Below, piece by piece: positions 46,710 through 57,615 of a stretch of DNA of 64,000 nucleotides (position 1 is its first letter; every line of letters starts with the position of its first letter). Origin of the DNA: Adiantum capillus-veneris. Its lineage: Eukaryota > Streptophyta > Polypodiopsida > Polypodiales > Pteridaceae. The notes below the pieces were generated by a model that saw only the letters and a list, made by a program, of their open reading frames with translations, was not told where the DNA came from and did not search any database. Where the stretch lies: contig CM043953.1 in the NCBI GenBank assembly GCA_014529385.2, positions 109,562,549 through 109,626,548 of the forward strand. Reading direction: 5' to 3'. A program made the position numbers and the translations under genes.

Positions 46710-47500
46710 TGTTGGCAATGTCCAACACCAGTAGTCGCTTACCTCTTCTTCATGAGCATATGCTTTCATTTACCATATCTCAATGAGTTCCGGATTGTAT
46801 CTGTTTTACTTTATGTGCTTTGGCAGTCGGACATTTATTTTTACAACCTAGGTATATAAGTGAAAAAATTGTAGGTCATGTGAAAGGAGAGAGATCATTT
46901 TGTGAAAAAACCTAGGGCATAGAAGAAGAAGAAGGAGACTACCTATGGAGGTGGCCGAGGCTTGGAGCTTCATGTACTCTCTTCACAGACCGTTTAAGCA
47001 CGCAAAGAAGTTGAGTCCTATTGCTTCTCTCTTTGCTTTTCCTTAAAGTTGTGTATTAGTGCCTTGATTTTTGTGTATTGAGAACTAATCACCCTCTAAT
47101 TTCTTGAGTACCTATTGTGTGTTTGATTATGGTGTTATGTGCATGATTAGATTAGTGTGTAGATTAGGTTTTGTGCATGCATTTCTCTAATTGTAACCCC
47201 ATGAGCTTGGGTGAGCTCATGATTAGAATGTTCTTACAAGCATTGGTAGGGAATGAAACAAAGAGAAATGTGTGATTAGCAGAAGGTTTAGTGTGTGTGC
47301 AACACTAATCCCTTCCATTAGTTCTCTCGTCTTTCAAATCTAGATGGACTCTCATGATTTCCCCACTCTTTTCTTACTCATTACTCTCACACACTTACCC
47401 ATGTGTGATGCTTCCATGCCCTAGATGGGTCACTACCTTGGGGGGTTCACCATTCAGTACCTCCCTAGATAACGTCGTTCACGGGGTATTAAAAAAACCC
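46710..47500 (+). repeat. LTR-like sequence after polypurine tract
   Basis: It begins TGTTGGCAATG right after a G-rich purine tract and holds TATATAAG at 46853-46860. An AGAAGAAGAAGGAG leader-like stretch follows. The 3' end, a partner LTR and a target duplication were not found, so limits are approximate. Confidence 0.35.
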
Positions 47501-48370
47501 CTCTTTTAACATGTATGAATGAACAAAATGACCCCTTATTTTAGGATGTTTTTTCAAAATTGAATATAAAAATCCCTTATTTTAATGTATCTCTGTTAAA
47601 TTGCCTATTTTTATGTATTTTAAAACCCCTCCTTTCGAACTCATGTATACATTAACATGATTACATAGTGCACCCTCCGAGGTCACTACCTTCCACAAAT
47701 TGATGATTTTATTGATCCGTTGAAGCTATGCTACAAGGGAGCTAACAATATTGTTTATACATCCCCCCCCCCCTCCTTATGTCCTATTGTTGATTGAAAT
47801 ATGATTGGTTGCTCTTAAAACAACTCTTTTTCATATTTTTCCTAATGAAATGTTTAAAATTCATTTGCATGATCCAAATCTATTTCAATGTATTCAAACC
47901 TCATGTCATTCCATCAAGCACCATAGGGCGGGCTAGTCTATGTTATGGCGTCCCCTATGGGAAAGTCTACCCATATTAGTTGAACTCCACTCAAATGCAT
48001 ATTGGGATCAATGTCTTCCAATCTATACAATTCACCAAAGAAAAAATAAATTTCCTACCAGAAAAACACAAGATGCTCATTAGCAGATTCAACTCTGCAT
48101 GATATCTAAGGTTTGGAAGACATATTTGTGAGAAAAACTCACCCATTAGTTTTTTAGATGGTAAAAATTGGTACGGCTTCCAATGTGGGCCTTGTGAAAA
48201 AAATGAGATGCAACTGTACTGGTGATCTTTGTTAAGCATGGATTCAATTTGATTAGACTGGGCAATGCATTGATTGGGTGAATGTAGCATGTCATGTCCA
48301 CAATCCAAGGTTGTATTGGATTTCTTGTCTTTCAAAAGTATACATGGCATGATGCCAAGGCCATTCTCAC
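47501..48370. other. No gene recognised
   Basis: A stretch of short T-rich direct repeats with ACCCCT and TATTTTA words (47480-47650) is followed by sequence with only unsupported frames. A minus-strand frame at 47991-48350 has no family motif. Confidence 0.4.
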
Positions 48371-48373
48371 AGC

Positions 48374-48583
48374 ATGAATGAACTACTCATAAGTACTATG
48401 CGTGAGATGAAAGAGGAGGAAATGGATGCACAATGTATATTTTGCCATTCCTTGAACAAGTTGATGGTCAAGCATCATTGCAAGAAAGTAAAATTTCATG
48501 GCCTTATGGTAGACAAGGCCCACACAAATTGGGCTGTAGTTCAAGAAGTATTCAATGGAGAAAAGAAAAATATGATGAATTGA
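48374..48583 (+). pseudogene. Transposase-like fragment (tentative)
   Basis: A short frame starting MNELLISTMREMKEEEMDAQ contains KKVKFHGLMVDKAHTNWAVV and VFNGEKKNMMN. The wording recalls MULE-type transposase-like proteins of seed-free plants, where a similar MVDxAxxxW segment follows the catalytic region. No DDE residues, SWIM finger or inverted repeats can be placed. The second half is duplicated downstream. Confidence 0.3.
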
Positions 48584-48710
48584 AGTGATGGTCAAGCATC
48601 ATTGCAAGAAAGTAAAATTTCATGGCCTTATGGTAGACGAGGCCCACAAAAATTGGACTGTAGTTCAAGAAGTATTCAATGGAGAACAGAAAAATATGAT
48701 GAATTGAACA
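48463..48710 (+). repeat. 125-bp tandem duplication
   Basis: The block from TGATGGTCAAGCATCATTGC to AATATGATGAATTGAA occurs at about 48463-48585 and immediately again at 48586-48710. There are only a few differences (GACAAGGCC versus GACGAGGCC). It copies part of the transposase-like fragment. Confidence 0.88.
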
Positions 48711-50550
48711 CTTATATGAATGGCATTGAAAACATAGCTTGATGCTTCACTCTGATTATGTTGTAGCCCTGGCTCAATGAGAGCACAAGGAAATGAGCAA
48801 GAAGTGGAGGACATCATTTTCAAAAGAAGCATCACTATCAAGGCAAATTGAAATGACAATAGTGGCATAATGTCTATGCCCAAGATTGAGACATCCCAAT
48901 GATGGATACATAGATGAGCTAGTGAGATACATATAGAACACTAGAGCAATGCAATGAACAAGATTGAGGGAGGCAAAGAAAGGACAGGCACCCCACACAC
49001 AAACTCTTTAGAGTCAAAACATGAAATTTGGCTAGCAAATAAAGGGTTTCAAAGGAAGATATCTCTATATGACACATGCACTAGAAACATCACAAATTCA
49101 ATCCTACAAAGCACAAAGGCCATAGCTTACTCATTGGGAAAGCACATTGGGTTTAGTCTTAGCTTAGAGTCCCTCAAGGCTTGATCAAACAACACACCAA
49201 CAAAGGTTGTGAGGATGGTGAACATGTTCACTATAGGATCTCCCATGTGTCAAACTCAATTTACTTTGGTAAGGGGCTAGGAATCCACCCACCACAAGAG
49301 GAAGAAAACATAGTAATCAATATAGAGAATGATTCTAGCCATTGTTTAGAATACAATGTACACACTAGAGTTGGAAATCTGCAGTATGCCCTAAAGATGT
49401 TTTGGTGCCAAGATTTGAAGTCTATGTGATTCACTACTATATAGTGGAACACAACATTGACCCATGTGCCCATCCTTGACTAAGCATATGGCTAATAGCA
49501 CTTGGGATTAAATAGAGGAAGAAGTCAAGTGATTACATGAGGATAGGTGTAGGGTATAAATTATCTAAGCTAAAGGGATTTGGAAAATGTCCCCACAACA
49601 CCAAAAACCAAGGAAAGTCCCTCTATGGAGGGAGGTGGAAGCAACACATGTACATGAATGAAAATTTACATATGAGTAAGATACAAGTTATCCAATCACA
49701 AGAGTCATAAGGTAGGATTATAAAAGCACTAGAGATCAAAGCAAGAGTGGCCAAGGAGGTGGTGCGAGAAGAGAAATCCCTCAAAATTTTCCAATTTCTT
49801 TCAAACAAGTAAACAATAGAGGGACATATCTATAGTGTGGAGATATAAAGAGAGCCCTCTTGTAGTTGTCTTGCCTTTGTAGAGCATGAAGAGCAAGGAA
49901 AAGCTTATCTTTCTTGCAATCAATTGTACTTTGTGTTTCTTTGTATAGTAGGCATGAGACAAAATGAGCACATATTCCTTCACCAACCAATTCTACAAGA
50001 TAAACAAGTTTGCATTTCTCTCAATCACTTTTGAACCTTTGTATGGAGTAGTGGAGTACATGTTGACCATGCTTCTAAAACTAGCTCAAAGATAGTTTTG
50101 CACATTTTTGGAAAATGAATCTGTGAAAATTGCTATTTCAATCAGGGGAGTCAAGCTATTTTTGATATTTTCAATTGATGAAAAAATCTTTACTTGGTTT
50201 AAAAAAGCATTTGACGATAGAAAGTGCTTGCCTCAAAATAATCCCCACTTGCAGTCTATTTCTTTTGCCACCAAAATTTATCCTACCACCCATCCAACAT
50301 ATTACAAGCCACCAAGATTTTCACCTTGTTTAGGAAAAAAAGGTATTCCATTTCTTTTTTTTCTTACCATTGGATTTTTAAATCTCTACCAAGGAAAATT
50401 GTATGGTTAGATTTAGTACTTTTACTCTATCATTCATATTTTCTTTTGGGAAATACTCACAACTGTCAGCTCCTCACCAATTCCTCCTATTTGTGCAACC
50501 GCATGGCCACCAGTGCCACCAACTGCCTAGCAGTCTCCAATCGCTCTCAC
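48711..50550. other. No gene recognised
   Basis: Noncoding-looking sequence. Plus-strand frames at 48954-49184 and 49181-49429 overlap slightly and could be decayed continuation of the transposase-like fragment, but show no diagnostic motif. Confidence 0.35.
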
Positions 50551-50552
50551 GT

Positions 50553-50759
50553 TGCCTTCCTTCTATGTGCTCACCTCATTGCTAGCCAGGTGATTTTTGG
50601 TTTCTCATGCCCTTGTATGCCACCTACTAACCTACTCCACATCATGTGTGCTGCATTTAGCCTTCCTTCTATGTGCTCACCTCATTGCTAGCCAGGTGCT
50701 TTTTGGTTTCTCATGCCCTTGTATGCCACCTAACCTACTCCACATCATGTGTGCTGCAT
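50553..50759 (+). repeat. 105-bp tandem duplication
   Basis: GCCTTCCTTCTATGTGCTCA through to GTGTGCTGCATTTAG occurs twice back to back, from about 50553 and about 50660, with a 3-base indel (CTACTAACC versus CTAACC). Confidence 0.88.
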
Positions 50760-51034
50760 TTTTACTGTCCTACCCCATTTTCCTTGGACTTTCTAGGTGA
50801 CATCTCAGGAGATACTACTTAATGAACCTAGTTTTAGTAGGTGGGTTTTTTTGACCCACCTACTTTTCTCTTTAGGGTGATTCTCTCAATGTGAAGAGCC
50901 AAGGTATTCAAATATGTAGCTTGTATAGGCTTAGCCATTGACAATTTTAATCTCATGAAGTCTATAGTATGGCAATGAAGGGTTGCCTTGCCCTTGTTAC
51001 TCCAGCATACTTAGAGCATCTCAGCATTGGGAGG

Positions 51035-51036
<2 letters not shown>

Positions 51037-51130
<94 letters not shown>
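51037..51130. repeat. (TC)n microsatellite
   Basis: About 47 uninterrupted TC units. Serine-leucine or arginine-glutamate open frames across it are artefacts. Confidence 0.95.
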
Positions 51131-51133
<3 letters not shown>

Positions 51134-51807
51134 ACACACACAAAGCACTTGAGAGATCTCATGAGAAAGGAGAGAGCATAGCAGTTTAATGATTTTCAAT
51201 AGTAAAGCTCATTTTTCTTTTCTCAAATCACACTAGAAACTCATCTCTACCTCTAGGGTTTGCGTGGTGCCACAACTTGAACGTGGGTGTGAGGCTGTAG
51301 GCAAGAGAAGCCTCTACTAAAGGGGCACCCCTGATGGAGGGGGGCCTTGCTGGGAATACCCGACTTGGCTCATGCATATTTAGTGTCCCTCCTTTCTTAA
51401 ATCCAAGGTAAATAGGGGATCGCTCCATTTGTGATGAAAAACCCTCTATTTTGCTAGCAGTGAAGCATGTGGTGATCTTCAAACAGAGCTATGTTGGAGG
51501 GTGGCTACCAATGTGTGGGGAGCAGGAAATTTCTTTCAAGTTTGTGGGTTTCCACATCTTTGCTAAGGCCCTCTTTGCTGGCTTGGTGGTCTCCCTTAAA
51601 AGGCGGGGCCTAAATCTGAAAGAAGTGCTTTCAAGGTTGATATCGTCCGACACTAAAGTATGGGGTGCATTGGTGATTTACTATGTGTTGGTCCATAGGT
51701 GGCTGGCCAACTTATGGGTGACCTAGGAAAATTTGTGGGGTTTTTAAATGTCCATTGGTTGTGCTACTACATGAGCTGGTCTATTGTTGGAAATAGGGTT
51801 GCAGGGG

Positions 51808-51848
<41 letters not shown>

Positions 51849-51968
51849 CTTGGAGAAGATGAAGAAGCTCAAGGCATACAACAGAGAGTAGTGTTGCTTA
51901 GTTCACAATGGAAAGATAAGTTAGCCCTAGAGTGATGGGCGTATATATAATGCATGGGGGAGACCCGG
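51131..51968. other. No gene recognised; (AC)n run
   Basis: An AC run lies at about 51811-51845. The frame at 51451-51726 (MLAVKHVVIFKQSYVGGW) shows no family motif, and I leave it unsupported. Confidence 0.4.
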
Positions 51969-52684
51969 TGTCAGGGGATATGTGCTCGCTACATGAGCCG
52001 AGCAGGCGCCGGTGAGGGCCCTGTGGTTGTGAGAGGTGTAAAAGAGAGAGAACAAGAACAACTGACTCTGGCAATCGCCGTAGTCATCAATTAATCGATT
52101 AATGCATGGATTACAACTTAATCCTTATCCAAGGTGGGGTTGTTAACATCACCATCACTTGGATCATCTGCTAACTAAGAGTTTAAGCTCCCACTTTACA
52201 GAATTAACCAGACCGTTAACGACATCAAGGCTTAAAAAATTATTTAATCAACTTTTAGCTGATGACGGTGATGGACACTCCCTCATGTCGCTTCATCTGC
52301 TTCAAGTTCCCTTAGATTCAGCAAGCTTCAATTCTATTCAATGCCTCAATTTTCATGCTTCAATTATTTCGCAGCTTTTTGCTCCTTGTGCTTTGCACTC
52401 GCTTAATTGCCGCTCACAAGCTTTAACTTCCTCTTGCTCTTCACTGCTAGCTGAAAATTTATCCCTTGCTTGGTCGATACACTTGCTTTCCTCTTTCGAG
52501 CACATTCCAGCTTCATGCAACGCTCCGAGATCCTCTCCTTCTCAAGCACGAGAGAGTGAGAGTGCCTTTAGGTTTCTTGCTTATGTCCGAGAGCAAGTTC
52601 GAGAGAGAGAGAAAGAAAGATATTTGGTCATTTCCTTCGTTCAAGCTCAAGAGAGAGAGATTTTCCTCCTTTATCTTGCCAAGC

Positions 52685-52754
<70 letters not shown>

Positions 52755-52793
52755 TTTTTCCTTGTCTCTGCGAGCTAGAGAAGCCCCCCCCTA
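51969..52793 (-). repeat. Left arm of 2-kb inverted repeat (LTR-like)
   Basis: It starts TGTCAGGGGATATGTG at 51969. It is an imperfect reverse complement of 53047-53959 over essentially its whole length, including a (GA)n tract at 52686-52750 that mirrors (TC)n in the other arm. The innermost matching bases are the C8 run at 52784-52791. In its own orientation it would end in CCCCTGACA like the other arm. Confidence 0.85.
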
Positions 52794-53046
52794 ATGTCGC
52801 ATCGGCCAGCTCGGGGACCTTGGACGAGCTCCTGAGTGAAAAGACAGTTGAGGAGCATGCTGGGGCAACCGTTTTTGGAGCAACTCCCACTGCATTTGGT
52901 GATGCTCGACCCCGTGGTTGCCACGTCATCAAACTCTTTCCCATGCCACGTCAGTCACGGTGCCGTGACTGCATGGTGAGGGGGCAAGTTTTTTGAGAGT
53001 TTTTTTAGGGCAATGCGAAGGGTAATAAGAAAAGAGAATAAGGAGG

Positions 53047-53089
53047 TAACGGGGGGGGGCTTCTCTGGCTCGCAGAGACAAGGCAAAAG

Positions 53090-53179
<90 letters not shown>

Positions 53180-53281
53180 CGCTCTTGCTTTGACCTCTCT
53201 CTTGCTCTCATGCTCGGCAAGTTAAAGGAGGCAAAGCTCTCTCTCTCTCTCGCTTGAACGAAGGAAAGGACCAAAGATCTT

Positions 53282-53321
<40 letters not shown>

Positions 53322-53959
53322 GCTCTCAGACATAAGCAAGAAAGCTAAGGTGCTCTCACTCTCTTGTGCTTGAGAAGGAGAGGATCTCGGAGCGTTGCAT
53401 GAAGCTGGCATGAGCTCGAAAGAGGAAAGCAAGTGTATCGACCAAGCAAGGGATAAAGTTTTGGCTAGAAATTGAAGAGCAGGAGGAAGTTAAAGCCTGT
53501 GAGAGGCAATTAAGCCAGTGCAAAGCATAAGGAGCAAAAAGCTGTAGAATAATTGACAGTAATTGAAGCATGAAAACTGAGGCATTGAACAGAATTGAAG
53601 CTTGCTGAATGTAAGGGAACTTGAAGCAGATGAAGCGATATGAGGGAGTGTCCATCACGGTCATCAGCTAAAAATTGATTAAATAATTTGTTAAGCCCCA
53701 GTGTCGTTAACGGTCTGGTTAATTCTGTAAAGAGGGAGCTTAAACTCCTAGTTAGCAGATGATCCAAGTGACAGTGCTGTTAACAGCTCGCCTTGGCTAA
53801 GGATTAAGTTGTACTCCATGCATTAATCAAGTAATTGATGATTACGGTGATTGCCAGAGTCAGTTGCATTAGTTGTTTCTGTTCTCTCTCTTCCACACCT
53901 CTCACAACCAAAGGCTCGGTGCCTGCCCGACTCACGTAGCGAACACATATCCCCTGACA
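53047..53959 (+). repeat. Right arm of inverted repeat: probable 5' LTR
   Basis: It runs from a G9 tract at 53051 to ATATCCCCTGACA at 53959. Only four bases separate it from TTTGGTGAACCCGACGC-type sequence, where a primer site belongs. This suggests the arm is a 5' LTR of an element continuing rightward. It carries (TC)n tracts at 53096-53175 and 53281-53318. Confidence 0.65.
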
Positions 53960-53963
53960 TCTT

Positions 53964-53977
53964 TGGTGAACCCGACG
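53964..53977 (+). other. Primer-binding-like site
   Basis: TGGTGAACCCGACG follows the CA end of the LTR-like arm after four bases. Spacing and the TGG start fit a primer binding site; the tRNA is not assigned. Confidence 0.5.
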
Positions 53978-54016
53978 CAAAACGAGCATGGGTATGAGGT
54001 AAAGATGGAGATGCCA

Positions 54017-55036
54017 TAACAATTAAAGCAGTTTATTGACTATTTCAGTTCCAATGGATCTGATAAAAATCTAGCAGTTGCAGATTTGTCAAAAATGATG
54101 GAATTAGTTCAGGGATGTCTGTAGGAAGCGAAAGCCATGCAAATAAAAAAGTAAATTGATGATGCTGTAGAGATGGCACTTGATGCTATATGGGAGCAGT
54201 ATCGTGTTTTTTAGGGATATGATCGAGATGGTTTTATTGTATGTTATGAAGTTGAGATGAAGAGCCAAAATGTTCCAGCTTTTGAAGAGGCTGTAAACTC
54301 GGATTTTAAAAAGCAGGTTCAAGAACTGGTAGAAGCATATCCCACATGGTGGGAGTATTTTGCAGAGGAATTTATTTACGAAAGCTCAAGGATTCTAGAT
54401 TGGGAAATAAAGGAGATTACTGAACTAAGCAAGGTTGTCTTCAGTAAAGGTAAAGGGGATTAGATGCATTTCCTCAACTATGATAAATTCTGGGAGCATA
54501 TTTATGCAAGAAGTAAAGCCAAAGAAAATGCTGAGCTGGAAGTAGCGGATTCAGTTTTAGAGGAGCTTAATTTGAGCAACAAAGAAAAGGTAAACAATGA
54601 ATTTAATGCTGGAATAGATTTATATGAATTTTTTTCAAAGATTTCTCACATGGACGCTACCTTTAATAATGGTTCCAGTGAAGACATAGATTGTACAACA
54701 AGTGGTTTGCAATTTGTTGACCTTGACATGGGTTATTCTGAAGGAGTTCATCAAGCAGATGAGCCTCTACAGGATGTTTCTAAAATTATCAACACTATAG
54801 ACAAGCAGGACAACATGTTTGTTGCAGATGATTGCATAAACAAAGCTATTATATACACAATAGCTAATGAAGTGACCAAGGATGTGGACCCAGTACAGGA
54901 TGAACCTGCATTAAGAAATTTCGGAGGTCATTTGGAGGGCCATATGAAGAGAGAGAAAAATAGAGCGCGTCCAATGAGCACGAAGGCTACGTTACATAGG
55001 AAAGTACGTGGAAAGACTCAAAAAATAGGAAAATAG
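54017..55036 (+). pseudogene. Unknown ORF of LTR-like element, several stops
   Basis: One reading frame stays coding-like from about 54017 to 55036 despite stops, including TAG at 54212 and TAG at 54461-54463. Readable parts are SSNGSDKNLAVADLSKMMEL, EAVNSDFKKQVQELVEAYPT, WWEYFAEEFIYESSRILDW and LNYDKFWEHIYARSKAK. An acidic stretch and a basic tail ending VRGKTQKIGK follow. Position right after the primer-like site suggests a gag-type protein. I see no zinc knuckle or other named motif. Confidence 0.4.
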
Positions 55037-56039
55037 CATAAAACTTTCACGAATCTAGGATTGTGGCATCGTAATTTCCTTCCTTTTACCGAGCTGTTAG
55101 GTGCTTGCCAGTGGTCCCACTTCTGATATTCTCTTATGGTCATTAACGTACTGGAGGGTGACCATTAAGCCCGCACAAGATATTGGAATTCTAAAACACT
55201 TTCCCTCCATTAGAATACTTTCAAAGTGAATCTCCCTCCACTAAAGCTTTTCTCTGAGAGCTATGGCTTCCACGTCTTCTCGCCCAAGAAGCTCCAGGTG
55301 TTTACTATCTCTCACACCAACAACCAACAGTTGCACTTTGCCTAGAAGGCCAAGTAGTAGCATATCCTCAATTACAATATCAACTTCAATAAGTGTAGAG
55401 AACCAATGGGTTGGACAAAGGATAAACAAAGGTTCATGGGTCCTCATGCAACCAAGAAGACCCAAGAGGTCTAGTGGTATCAACGTTTACCGCTCAGCAT
55501 GGAAGGCCAAAGTGTTGGATTTCAAAGTTGAAATCGGCAAAAGATCTATAAAGGAAGTTCTTGTTCAGCATGTGTTTACCCATCCAGACGTGATAGCAAA
55601 CGGTGGAAATGTATCAGATATACATCAACCACGTTGCAATTGTAAGTACTCTTGACATATGAACTTCATTTGATCTGTAAGTACTCTTGACATCTGAACT
55701 TACTGATACTCTCATTATAACTTTTCTTATATATTTTGCAATGTTTCTCCCTCTTCTTATGAGCAATGTCCCCATTCTTCACAGCTCAATTACATTAGAT
55801 TTGTCATTTTTACTTATTGATACTCTTAGTTTAACTCTTCTTATATATATTGCAGATGTTTATCCCTCTTCTTATGAGCAATGGGAGCCTGTGGAGTGCA
55901 TAATAGGCCTCTTCCTTGTTGTTCATGCCCACATTGGTTCTCTATAGTATTCAGGGAGGAGCAGCAAAAGCCTGGTTGATGAAGGAATATTTTTTTATGA
56001 CCACTTCTACCAACTCAACTCAGGGAATAAGAATGGCAT
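55037..56039. other. Unassigned; short serine-rich frame
   Basis: A plus-strand frame at 55263-55655 (MASTSSRPRSSRCLLSL, then VLDFKVEIGKRSIKEVLVQ) might be a decayed exon, but I cannot place it. Partly repeated segments follow: TATCCCTCTTCTTATGAGCAATG at 55740 and 55861, and ACTTATTGATACTCT at 55699 and 55812. Confidence 0.3.
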
Positions 56040-57587
56040 TGACGGGAGCAAAGCAAAACCCGAACCTTGACAGCCTCTAAAACACCGGGGACCGAATGGC
56101 GCGCCTCAAGCCTGTCATGGTAAAGCAAACAGGGGCACCACCTAGCTTCAGCGGCTAGGACGCAAACAACAAACTACCATAACAAATTTCTCATCCAAGA
56201 GAGATGGATGCTTGGGAGTAATGATGAAGAGGAAAGGGAATCAGATCAAGTGAGAGAGAGAGAGAGTGAGGGAGGGGGTATAGCGGCTTAGTACTTAGGC
56301 ACCACAAAAGCTTGGAGAATCCGCACACCCTTCACACATACACAGGCTCACTCCAAACACAAGACTAGGTGGCGATTCCGCACACCTCACATGGGCAAAA
56401 CATTGCAAGAAAACATACTCACAAAACCTCAAGCTTTATTTAGAGAATAAGTCAATGAAATGGGGAGCATATGGTAGGGGAATGAGAAGGGAGAGCGTGG
56501 TAGAGCACATGGCGGATAGGTGGGAGTTGATGGAGAAGACTCGCACGAGGGTTATGGCCATCATCCTTCATTTAGTTTCCCTTCATCTTCCATAGCCCAA
56601 GGGTGTAGAGGTCATGCTCAAGACGAGCATGGTGATTGCGGTGATGGTGATGGTGTGGGTGTGTGTGTGTGCACTAGGCACACACAGTGCATAGTGTACT
56701 CTTTGGTGATGGTGTGTGTCCTTAGTGTGATGGTGACACCTCTTTATATAGGGGAGGAGGGGGGAGAAATTCTAGAATTTAGAAATGAAGAAATCATTAT
56801 CTACATAGGCCATGTGACTGTGGGCCCCACTTGTCTGGCTGTGTGTATATGTGCCAGAACAGCAGTCTCATGAGAGAGAGACTAAGAGAGAGAGGTGGGT
56901 TGATGAAAAAAAGTGAGAGGTGACATGGAGAATAAAGTAATTAATTACAAGAGGGGAGAGAGGGGAGTGTGTTCAGAGGTGAATCTGTGTGTAGATGTGT
57001 GTGAACACAAGAAAAAGCAGGTAACCACCGGGTGGGGATGGGTCTGTGGGCACCTTTTTCAGTGAAACTGAGTGTGTGTGAGTGTGGGGGAGGTTATTTA
57101 GCTACAAGACAAGAGACATGGCGCCCTTTAGAGAGAGAGGGGGGTATTTGGGTCATGGGATATGATAGGAGAGAGAAAGAGGGGGTGGGGTATACTATTT
57201 TGGAAGATAGGGTAAGTTGCATGTGAGTTAGGGCGCATTATTGGTGAGTTATAATGCATTATTGGTGAGAGGTGGGGTAGCTTGAGGGGAGAGATAAAGG
57301 AGAAAGGACAAGGGGAGAAGAGAGGGGGTTGACCTTTTGAGTGGAGGAGAGGAAAAGGGACACCCGGCGGGGCAACAGTGAAGAAAAAGGAGGCAAGGTG
57401 GGGATGGGCTACCCCGCAGGCATGAGGTGGCCTATTTTACCTTTCTTATATATTTACATAATCATACTTTATTTTTTTCTTACTTTTTCTAATGCCTTTT
57501 ATCACTTCCTCCATAAGAGGGGGTTTTCATGGGGTGGGGACGAGAGAAGAGGGGTATGGGAGCTTGGCTTATGAAAAGCCCCCATCA
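56040..57587 (-). repeat. Gypsy 2 3' LTR
   Basis: In element orientation it starts TGATGGGGGC at 57587 and ends GCTCCCGTCA at 56040. Its left 260 bases match 63722-64000 nearly base for base. TATATAAAG on the minus strand (56761-56753) is a likely promoter. The hairpin CCTAGCTTCAGCGGCTAGG lies at 56141-56159. Confidence 0.88.
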
Positions 57588-57610
57588 TTAGCCCTCCCCT
57601 TTTGGCTAGA
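57588..57610 (-). other. Polypurine tract, gypsy 2
   Basis: On the minus strand CCAAAAGGGGAGGGCTAA immediately precedes the LTR start TGATGG at 57587. Confidence 0.75.
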
Positions 57611-57615
57611 GGCAT

